From Oscheius onirici (Eukaryota > Nematoda > Chromadorea > Rhabditida > Rhabditidae): DNA of 64,000 bases. The position numbers and the translations under genes were made by a program. The notes beneath the pieces were generated by a model. The model saw only the letters and a list, made by a program, of their open reading frames with translations. It had not been told where the DNA came from and did not search any database. The DNA is taken from positions 7,984,501-8,048,500 of the forward strand of contig OW051470.1 of NCBI GenBank assembly GCA_932521025.1, given 5' to 3'. This document shows positions 44,711 to 64,000 of this stretch, one piece after another (the first letter of the stretch is position 1; each line of letters begins with the position of its first letter).

Positions 44711-45414
44711 GGTGGTTATGAGTTCTCTTCAGAATCGCTAGCCTTTTATAGTTTCCTTGATGGATAACTTTGCACTTTTTGGGAATAAAAAGCCAAAAGT
44801 TCGATGGTTTGTTTAAAAGTTTTGAAAGTTCCTTTTCTAAAACTTTTGCCAAAGGCACGAAGTGTGTCAAGACTTGTTTAGGAACTTTGGGAAAACTGGG
44901 TTTTCCTATCGGAGAACACGATGGAAAAAGGGACAGTTACTCTTTCAAGAAAACGATGTCTGCTTGGTGAAACCCGGCCGAGTCCATAAGATGATCGCTA
45001 TATCCGAGAGGTAAAACTGACGAATCTCGAATCTGTGAGCATTGTGCCAAATTACAGTCTTACAGCCTCCTCCTATACGGAGAGGGTGGCCAAACGCGCA
45101 GGCATAAGGTTCTTCCCTATCCGCATCAGCTCATATTGCTAGGGAACATTCCTTATGGGTCGACCTTTTTGCTCAATAGTCTCATTATCATCGAATCCGT
45201 CAAAGTAAGCTGTCCCTCGACTTGATTCGTCTAGATCTCCTCGTTTGTTGATATTTAGGACACTGAGAAAGAACATATTTTACCAAAACATTCATCAACA
45301 ATGATCGAGAAAGCGGCGAGAAACAAGAAGGAGCTCATATGATGAACCGTAACGCTAACGACATGCAAAGTATGTTAAAGTTTTGGAACGAACGAGAGAT
45401 AATGAGAACAGGGA

Positions 45415-47557
45415 CTAGTCTTGACGACGGGCACGTCTCTTTGTGACGGCGGGAGAGGGAGACGGCTTCTCAACAACGGGTTCGTGGACTTCTTCTTCCT
45501 CAACTTGCTCCTCGTCTTCGTTCTCTTCGTCGTTGACTGAGAGATCATCGTCGTCCTGAAAAATTCGTTGTATCAAAAAAATGAATGCCAATAGTTACCT
45601 CAATGTCTTGCATGGCCTGATAAGTCTTCTTCTGTACAGTTGGGGAAGGAGGATTGCTCTTCTTCTTTTCCCCCTGACTTTCACGTCTCTTTGGTGGCTC
45701 TTCCTCGTGAACGACCTCCTCTCCCTCGTCATCGATCAGATTTGGAGCTCTATCATCGTCACGGAAAGAGTCGTACTGCTTCTTCTTGGGAACAGGAGTC
45801 GACTTCTTTCCGAAGCAGCAAACACCGAGCAGAATGACCGGGATCAGGACACAGAGAACGTAGACAGCCCAGAGCCACGGACGCTCATTGGCAGCATCCA
45901 ACATGGACTGAACGATTCCGCCTCCTTGTCCCTTGCTGGCAGCAAGACGAGCCTCTTCAGCACGACGAACCTCAAAGGTCTGCTTGGCGACGTCTTGAGC
46001 AACTGCTTCGTCGTCCGCAATCAGGATATTATCTAAAGTTACAATGAAAGGATTGAAAGATCAAAAATTACCGAAGATGATGTTTTTGGACATGGTCCAG
46101 AGCTCAATTCCGATAGTCGTGATGGGTTCCAGTCCGCCGAAAGCTGTCGGATCGAAATAGTTCGGGTTCTCGATCTGGCGGGGAGCCCAGACTCCCTTGT
46201 AGTCGGGATTGGAGATCTTGGGACGAATCCATTTGCCCTGAATTAGTGTTAGCATAAAATGCATTACTGATTACTCACCTTGTAAAGAGGATTGGGGATA
46301 GTAGGTTGTTTCCAGGGACCACATCCAGACAGGCCTTTGCAATTGACATTGTCAATGAGTGGCGGCTCCCATTCTCCGTCCATTTCGACATCCCAATCAG
46401 TGGGCTTGGAAGCCTCTGGATCAGGAATCAGTTCAAGCTCGTCCTCATTCCAGTCAGAAGGTTTTTGAGCGTTTTCATCGACCACCGTTTTTGGCTGACT
46501 CTCATCCCAGTCTTCAGGCTTGACAGCGCTGGCATCATCGATCTCGGGTCTGAAATAATACTTTTCATATTTTTCGGGGTCGACACTCACCTATCATCCC
46601 AATCGACAGGCTTCTTGTCCTCAGGATCCGCAATTTCCTTAGGTGGCGTAAGGGATGGAACCAGATCTGTTAGCATGTTACCAGCGAAGATAGCCTTCTG
46701 GTCGACACTGACCGAGTAGTAACCGTCAGGCTTGATCACCAGTGTATAGAGATGAGTCTTGTGATCATCCCACAGAGCAGAGTCAATGCTGGATGGCTGC
46801 TTAGCGTGGTATTCCTAAAAATAGAAAGATTGTCTCAGCAGGGAGAAACTGTTACATCAACAGATCCATTCTTGGGATTCTTATAGCGGAAGATCAGATG
46901 CACTTTTCCAGACGTACTACACTTGTCGGGACCGAACATAATAGTGTAAGGGGTTTTGTCAGTGAAGGAGGCCAAGTCAGTCTCTGATCCAGAGCTCAGA
47001 AGTTTCAGGTAACCACCTCCACATTCTTGTCCTTCTTCAAATTTGACCTCGTACCTGAACAGCATTTTATAAAAGAGAAAAATAAAACCAATTACTGTGC
47101 AACGAAGGTTTTAGAATCGAATTTGAATGGCTTTGAGAGTTTGGCAGCAATGGCATGATGGCGAGCCTTTGTGGCGACGATGAGACCGAAATCCTGCTCA
47201 ATGAAGACTTCGGTAGGAGTATTAATTTCCCATTCACCTGGAAAAAAATACAATTATCGACAGTTCTATTTTTCTGAAACATCCCACCAAAAAAAAGCAA
47301 ATCAAACCATTGTACTTGGCGATTTCAGAATCAACATCGTCCTTTTTGGCTGAACTCTTGATCCATTTCTTGCCAATTGAATCTTTCGAAGGAAAATAGT
47401 CAAAGAAATGTGGCTTAACGGTTCCCAAGTCGGGGGCGATGAATTTGCCCGGTACAAAGGCCTCCTCCTCTTCGACTTCAGTCTCTTTACCTTCGTCAGC
47501 AGATACAAAAGCTGACAGGCACAATATACTGAGAGCCAACCCGAGTGGTTTCCTCAT
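45415..47557 (-). CDS. cnx-1: Calnexin, ER membrane lectin chaperone
   Basis: Eight exons (47557-47308, 47237-47096, 47054-46856, 46814-46591, 46549-46279, 46237-46072, 46032-45599, 45555-45415) give 608 residues. The protein starts with a signal peptide (LGLALSILCLSAFVSA). The calreticulin/calnexin signatures are YEVKFEEGQECGGGYLKLL and IMFGPDKC. The P-domain repeats are PEDKKPVDWDD, SAVKPEDWDESQPK and QKPSDWNEDE, followed by GEWEPPLIDN and GKWIRPKISNPDYKGVWAP. One membrane segment (WLWAVYVLCVLIPVILLGVC) precedes an acidic, then basic, cytosolic tail. It folds monoglucosylated glycoproteins in the ER. The end RRARRQD lacks the usual RKPRRE retention motif but is similarly Arg-rich. The ATG is 5 bases after a cttttag acceptor. 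Confidence 0.97.
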
Positions 47558-47559
47558 TT

Positions 47560-48610
47560 TACCTAAAAGAATAACAGTAGAAAATTAGATAGTTCGGGAG
47601 AGACAAAGTACGGAAAAACAATCAATGACAGTCAATTGTACTCTGCTCCGCATTCGCATGCTAATTAGGCTGTGCGCTTGGTAACCATAGGGAAAAATCG
47701 AACGCGACGGGCGGTAAATGGATATGCGGAGGTGGAAGAATAGCTAATGCTTTTGTTGCAAAATATCGATTTTTGTTATTCAAAATAGTCGGGAAAATGT
47801 AAATAGCGTTTCTATAAAACTAAATTGGTTTTTCAATCGACATGGTAAAATAGGAAATTTTCTCTGCAATCCTAGGATTTGAATCGATGATGGTGATAGG
47901 ACGCGTCATCCTTGCCGCTATTTCATAAAGGTCAAAAAATCGTGCTTGTGATAGTGCACAAAGTAAATTCGAAGTGTTTTTGAGTTAGCAAAAGACATAA
48001 CGAAGAACTTACAAAATTTGTCGACAAAGGGCGAAAACAGGAGGCGAGGAAACTTTTTTGAAGTTTCTGTTTTAGGCGCGAATCCTCTCGTAAATATATA
48101 GGCCTAGATGCGTCGCAATATTTGAATGATTTGCAACGTTGAAAAATATTTGACAACGAAATTACGCATGCTACTTCAGCTTTCGTTAAAAATCAGTTCG
48201 AAATACGATCACATGGGGGAAAAGCACCTGTTTGGTAATGTTAGAAATTCGGGAAAGTAGTTCATCTGACCAAACAGAAACTCCAGCAATCCAATCACTC
48301 CCCTTTCTTCAACGTTTTATTCATTTTTGTGGATTTTTAGAATTAAGCATAATGCAAAGTACAACAAAATACAATTTTGAAAATGGCCATCGACTAACTT
48401 TCTACGTACTAGAAAAGAACATTATGCAACAAACAGTCCCGGAAAATAGACAGGCCAAGTGGAGACAAAAATAGGATGACAGGAAAGTTTAGGAGGAAAC
48501 TAATACAAAGGACACAACGGTTGGGGACCAGTAAATGCGCCGGTGAAAAGTAGGAATGGATGGGCTATCACCAGACTTTATAAACATTCAGGGTTGGTAC
48601 TGTTGGGAAA
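47560..48610. other. Intergenic, no gene seen
   Basis: A/T-rich DNA between the start of calnexin and the end of PAN3 (both minus strand). It holds the presumed calnexin promoter. No clear ER-stress element or other gene was found. Confidence 0.5.
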
Positions 48611-48611
48611 G

Positions 48612-51600
48612 CTAGTGTCTAGGGACGACAGACGGTGTGGCGACCAGGTCACGGAAGGCTGCATCGACGCATCTAAAAACAAAAAGAGCATAACAAAAGA
48701 AAAGAAATTCTACCTTTTTAAATCGCCATAAGACACGATTATTAAATTTTCCCCGTCACGAGAGACGAGTTCGATCTTCTCGGGCACGCCAGCATCAAGC
48801 TTGTTCAGACATTGTACGATGTGGGCCATATCAAGCCAAGGTTTGCCATTTTCCATTACCTGAACAAATAATGGCTAGCTGTGAAAAATAAGAGCACAAC
48901 ATTTAAAGTCAAACTCAACAAACCTGATGAAAGACATAGTCTCTGAACAGCTTCAACAAGAATCGATCTCCGGTTTCTGACCAGCTTGGATCGATGTGGT
49001 TCTCAGCTCTTTCAACAATCGTGTTCAGCTTACTCAGCAGGCGGAACAGTCTTCCATTTTCAAGTTCCTTGCTCAGCTCATTCTCCAATACATCAGCTTT
49101 GGCTTGCATGCTATCCAGCTGCATATAAAAACGAGCGCCGATCATTGGCATAACTTCGTTGATTCCTCTTCGCGGAAACTGTGCACTAGCGGGAGCATGA
49201 CTGCTCATCAAAAATCTGAAAATCGAATATTTTAACGGGGAAACAGATGCAGTACCTGATAAGGTTGTTCATGTCCATACTATAGTGACTTGAAACGTAA
49301 GTGTAGCTCTGATTTATAACTTCACGCTTGGCAGCAAATGCTGGAATAGAAAAAGATCAAAAACCAAACAATAGTGGCACCGTTTCCTGTGGCTAGCTGA
49401 AGTAGCATCTCTCCTAGAGCTTGACAATCCTGGAGTTGATTCTTGATTAAGTTCGCATCACTCTGTGGAGCGACGAGATCGAGAATTCCGCAGCAGCCGA
49501 GGAGAATCTAAAAATAATATGTTGTAAACTTAATACCGTTGAAGCTACCTTGTTCTTTCCAAAAATCAGAACCTTCGAAGCTTCCAAGTTTCTGTAAGCC
49601 AGTCCACTGGAGTGAATAGCCCTCAGAGCAGATGAAATCTGGATAATGTAGGACCAGAGAATACTTTCAGAAACGCCAGCTCCCAGTTGTGGTGGAGGAT
49701 GGGCGTTAGTTATTTTGGCTCCAGCTGAAAAGAATTAAGTTTTTAAAAGAATGATTACTAACTGATTCCGTCTACAAATCCTGATCCTTGCATTCGACCA
49801 AAGTGCCTAGTCTTCAGATTGTCTGCCAGTGGGTAGTAGTCATAGATGAAGAGCAGAGCTACAAGTTTTTGGAGATTCATAGAATACTAAAAAGTTTTTA
49901 CAGCTATCTCCGAAAGCTCTAGTGTTCACGATGACTTCTTTCAACTGAACAATGTTGATGTGGGAAAGTTTCTTCCACTTCTCGAGATTTTTCAAGTGCT
50001 CAGTATGCTGGAGACGATAGTCTAAACAAAAATTCTGATGTTGCAAAATTTAAGACAAACTGTAGTAGCGTCTGACGCAGTATGGCACTCCATCTCGGAC
50101 TGAATGAGCCCTGTACACAAGCTGAGTATTGTGCGACAGTGGGTTTTCCAACGGAACCAGATTGTTCAGATGCTCGACTTGTTGTGGCATATCAGGATAA
50201 TGATTCAAATCAGCTCTACTTTCCATGGCCAACTGGCGATTCAGCAATTCCTAGAAACAACTATAACGGCTAACTAAATAAAATACCATCTTTAGTTCCG
50301 AGGCAACAAACTGAGTAGCACCATTGACGTTCGACTTTGGACGAAACTTGCCGATGTGAGGCACAGGCCCGTGATAAGTAAAAGAGCCGTTGGTATTCTA
50401 GAGGAAAAAATCTACAAGACGTAGAAAGCGAATACCACAAAAGTCTGATTGGGATCCAAGTCTTGTGCTAAATGATCTAAGCCTGGTTGTGGAGCTGCTG
50501 CAGTTGCTCCTGCGCCTTCTTGGAAGAAATACATTGTTCCGCCCTGCATGTGATCGATTAATTCTGCCTTTGAAAAATAGTTTTCATGTACTTAAGAAAT
50601 TATTAGAGTGAACTTTAAAATCTGGTTAGCGTATTTGCGCTTACGCAAAATAATGAGCAGAGAACAGAAAAAACCAACATGTTGATATTGATTGAGTCCA
50701 TTCGCTTGATTTCCTGTAAATGTTTCATTTTTTATGACAAAGGAAAAAAATACCAAAACTGCGAAGAACAAAAGGAGCCGGGCCGTTGGACGCTCCTGCC
50801 GCGCCGCCCTCGTTCATGGACATTTTTGCAAACTGCGGTACAAAACTCGGAACATTTGCATTTAATGTGCTTTGACTTGATCCTGGAAACGATTTTTCTT
50901 GAAAATAACAAAAGAAAACAAGCCTGGACGCCCGGAGGACGCCGTCATATATTTTGCCAACCGCGAGCCTTTTGGAGCGCCTGAATCCGCTCCAAAATTG
51001 TCGAGCGTATGCATGGAAGGGCTGAAATTTAACATGTATTTTTTTAAAATATTCTAACAAACCCGTTTTCTATTTTGAATGAGAATTTTGGCCCAAATTA
51101 GATCAGCAAATACTAAAGGTCTGGTGACATTGATTCGGAGTATGGGGGAGGCTTGGGCACCGTCGGAGCAAAAATGTCAAGAGTTTCAAACCTCGTGATA
51201 AATAAAAATTCCGCGTTTTTAGCAGCAATCAAAGGAAACGAAATATGTGGCTGAATGAAATAGTGCAAAGTGTTTTTGTTTTATCTGTTTGTCGTTTCAG
51301 TGTTTTTGCTTCAACAGTTCAGCAAGGTTGCAGTGATGTGCAACCGTGAAAACTCAGTGAAATTACTCATACAAGGCAATGCTGAAAATGGGAACTATCC
51401 GAAATCAGGAAAAACGCTCATGCCTTCAATGTTGATAACGGCACTTTGCCAGCCACGTGACGTCCTTTTTAACAAAACATTTCGGACACTTCCCACGCTC
51501 GCTTGGCGCATGTTATCTTTGCCGCAAAAACAGCAATCAACTCACTCTTCTCGGCCGTCATTTTGACTGTATTGAGGGTAAGGCAGGTACTCCTGATAGT

Positions 51601-51718
51601 CTGAAGGCATCAAATACTTGTTGAGCTCGTCAAAATGGTTTTGGTTCTCTTCAAGTAGGACAAAATTCACGGGAGGCGGATAGAACAGTGGCATCACATA
51701 GTGATTTCCTGGTAACAT
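48612..51718 (-). CDS. PAN3: PAN3, poly(A)-nuclease deadenylation subunit
   Basis: Fifteen exons, from 51723-51546 (ATG at 51718) and 51021-50924 to 48672-48612, give about 656 residues in one frame. A PAM2 motif, STLNANVPSFVPQF, for binding poly(A)-binding protein lies near residue 95. The middle is a pseudokinase: YCVRRYY, WKKLSHINIVQLKEVIV, LLFIYDYYPL, IHSSGLAYRNLEASKVLI (HRD replaced by YRN). The C-terminal knob includes GARFYMQLDSMQAKADVLE, LLSKLNTIVERAE and DRFLLKLFRDYVFHQV, then SYGDLKRCVDAAF. It recruits PAN2 to mRNA poly(A) tails. Exon 2 ends either at a GC donor (CCAG|GC, 50924) or a weak GT donor 6 bp earlier; both keep frame. An upstream coding exon before 51723 is possible. Confidence 0.9.
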
Positions 51719-52243
51719 TGAATCTGTAAATCACGAGGGCTGAAAATTTTTCAGATCAATGGGAATGTGACAACAAATGGATATAAAAATGGTGTTGAAG
51801 AGAGAAGGCGGTCATATATATAATTTGTACACGCCCGAGGCCGAAACTATAATCAAACACGAGGAGATGATGACGTAGTGGTTATTCCAACACATGGGAT
51901 TGGTATTTACGATTCGCTCAGAAACGAACACCTGGGTCTTCGCAGAGATTACCGTACTCTCTCACAAGCTTGCACGAACGCAAACTGGATTTTGCAGAGC
52001 ATCTCATACGTCATGAAATATCAACAGCGCAGCAGGTTAGAGGCTGAAATATAACTGAGTCTGCAACATGTGGCTCGAAGCAGAACTGTCTCATGAGCAA
52101 TCAATCAAAGAACATGAATATTTTATTAGCTAACAACCAACAGTGTTTTCTCATTTCTCTTTCAAAATGACGAATATAATGGGCTTGTAATGGCTTGCGA
52201 ATCCCTTGAGTTTTGTTGATTATAGACGAGATTGTACAGATTA

Positions 52244-53503
52244 TCATACTGCTCTTGAGTTATCGTTATAGGATTTTGGAAGACGGTCCACTGGACGCAC
52301 TTGTCCATAATTGGCCGTAGTCAAAGATCCTGTGTAGGCGTAGTAGTTCTTATTAGCTGGAAAAGGTTATTCGTGATAGGAGATACTAGAAAATACCTGG
52401 TAACAAATCGGGCAGAGTAAGAGCTGTGAGAAGATGATCAGTCCCTTCCACAGTTTTCATATTTCCAGGATCCATGGTAATGATATTGTTAATTTTTGTG
52501 TATTCAGTATTGGGAGTCTGGGCGTCATCAACCTGAAGATGAAGACTTCAGTTATTTTTTTTGAAGTACTCACACTAACAAAGATGCCGAAAGTAGCAAT
52601 CCTATCCTTTTTCCCATGAGCTGCCTCATAGGAACCGTAGGCCTGGTTGTAGAACAGAACTTGGATCTGCAAAACCACAAATTTATGAAGAAATTAATAG
52701 AAACCTCGGCAGCAAAACGTTGACCATTAATAGAGTGCTCAGAGCCTTGTCCCTTCAGATCATATAGCCTATGCATTGGGACGCTGTGAGGTTTGTAAGT
52801 CCCGTCCAGTTGAGAGGCAGTCATTGCGGAAAATTAGTTCATTCTAGTAGGCAATAATACAAAATTACAACTCATAGGGCTGTCCACAAAGTTAATGACC
52901 CATCCAGTCGGATCCGTATTGAATGCTGGAACTGTCATATCAGCAACATCCGTGGAGACATAATTGGCCCAATTGATCAGAGCCGGATCCAGATCGAAAC
53001 TCATCTGTAATGTCTCTTCGAAATCTACAGGGGACTGTTGAGTCATTGGTAGGAAGCATGTGAGGGCTACCACCGTCTGACCAAGGTATTTGAAGCCGTT
53101 TGCACAACTGAAGTCACTGAAAAACTTGCATTTCTGACTTTGATGGAAAATGGGAGTACAGTATTTCTGATTGAACATCCATCGTGTTTCCCGAAGAAAA
53201 AAAAGAGTCTAATACTCGTGGGAGAAGGCGAAGCTGCACACTGGGCTCTTAGCTAAAATAAAATATATTAAAAGATGAAACAAATTAAAATACTTGAAAA
53301 CATCCTCCTGCCACAGTACTGCTAGTAAGTATAGTGCCCAAACATTGTTGGCAAGAGTTGGCATCAAATGGACATTGAATATTCACAGCTGGACACCTTT
53401 GACACGGTACAACTTGGGAAGTGGTAGTCTTTAAACACGAAGAAGCAGAATTTATGAGGGTTAGGAAGAGAAGAAGACGCATCATGGCGCGGTAACGGGT
53501 CAC
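52244..53503 (-). CDS. Secreted carbonic anhydrase-related protein, predicted acatalytic
   Basis: Seven exons (53503-53294, 53247-53216, 53116-52869, 52826-52705, 52666-52574, 52532-52397, 52356-52244) give 317 residues. A signal peptide (LLLFLTLINSASSC) is followed by a CxxC-rich segment (CQRCPAVNIQCPFD). The alpha-carbonic anhydrase fold begins at MTQQSPVDFEE and continues with LDGTYKPHSVPMHRLYDLKG, QGSEHSINGQRFAAEIQVLF and GSLTT. Aligned with human CA2, the three zinc histidines are lost (94 Met, 96 Arg, 119 Gln), so no CO2 hydration is expected. The C-terminus is short and diverges after SLTT. The junction to exon 4 needs an acceptor ending in CG (ttttccG|CAATG); no AG gives an open frame. 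Confidence 0.78.
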
Positions 53504-53750
53504 CTCCCGGCTTATAAGCAGTTTCTTAACTACCTCCGCGGAGATTGTTCCCCATTCTCGGGGAATGTGAAGGATGGAGATGAAACGCCAATCTGACTGG
53601 TTCCTTTTTCATATAGGACTTGGAGGCTATGAGGATAGTGTCGAATCAAAAGACCCCCTTCAGCGGTTGCAAAACAACAAGATGACAATCTAGAAATATG
53701 ATTTTGCCACAAAATCTCAAGATGGAATGGCTTTTGCGGAACAGCAACGT

Positions 53751-53771
53751 TTTACAAAGTTGTAGAACAGA
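53751..53771. repeat. Dispersed palindrome, half copy 5
   Basis: TTTTACAAAGTTGTAGAACA matches one arm of the palindrome family; the second arm is missing. Confidence 0.45.
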
Positions 53772-54075
53772 CTAACTGTCACTTGCAAAGATAGGAGTAC
53801 ATGAGTCGCTGGCACCGAGACATGAAACAGCAGCGTCCTTCAGAGCAATCCGAAACGTACCAATATTCATTAATATAAAACCAGATCACAGAATTGGAGC
53901 TGAACAATGTATATTGCTAAGGTCAAAAAAAGGACACACAACCACAAACATCACGAATTTCGACTCGTCAAGGTGTGGAACAGACAACAATACTCGTTAA
54001 TTAAAAAGAATAAATAAGGGATATGGGGAAAATATTAAAGAGGAAATGAGCTATAGATAGGACCGAAACCCGGAC

Positions 54076-64000
<9,925 letters not shown>

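Overview
The window is nuclear DNA from a nematode. Three observations support this: two decayed copies of the nematode-specific major sperm protein (MSP) gene, a chitin-binding chondroitin proteoglycan core protein, and many genes whose ATG follows a polypyrimidine-AG acceptor with no upstream exon, as expected for spliced-leader trans-splicing. Introns are often only 38-45 nt. The species cannot be told from the sequence. I rebuilt spliced genes by hand; in every full-length model listed with exon coordinates the exon lengths add up to a multiple of three.

Layout. 0-5 kb: a small secreted neuropeptide precursor (C-terminal RPG-R), then about 3.5 kb without a recognisable gene, a LINE tail and a minisatellite. 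5-12 kb: a foldback element, a broken copy of part of the neuropeptide gene, SMARCB1/SNF5 followed closely by RBM8A/Y14, an MSP pseudogene and a broken unknown gene. 12-18 kb (minus strand): a PDK1-like kinase followed 107 bp later by mitochondrial ribosomal protein L30, a BTB pseudogene, and an MSP-domain gene cut off by a Helitron-like insertion. 18-23 kb: a nest of mobile elements. 23-30 kb: mitochondrial 2-Cys peroxiredoxin followed by GPATCH1. 30-36 kb: a small tail-anchored protein gene, a foldback element with 207-bp arms, and Helitron-like elements. 36-45 kb: a VGLUT-like SLC17 transporter, a zinc-knuckle fragment, the proteoglycan gene and a second MSP pseudogene. 45-54 kb (minus strand): calnexin, PAN3 and an acatalytic carbonic-anhydrase-related protein. 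54-64 kb: neurobeachin (BEACH) on the minus strand, with mab-21 nested in one of its introns on the plus strand.

Three closely spaced same-strand pairs look like nematode operons: SMARCB1-RBM8A, PDK1-mL30 and peroxiredoxin-GPATCH1.

Most striking observations: (1) a family of very small Helitron-like elements (5' TC, 3' hairpin plus CTGG, inserted between A and T). One is only 47 bp and its exact empty site is present in the other arm of a perfect inverted repeat; another interrupts a reading frame that continues in frame once the element is removed. (2) mab-21 nested antisense in the neurobeachin intron, the same arrangement as human MAB21L1 in NBEA. (3) A candidate RPamide neuropeptide precursor. 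(4) Two genes whose reading frames require a 3' splice site ending in CG instead of AG. (5) A carbonic anhydrase homologue that has lost all three zinc ligands.
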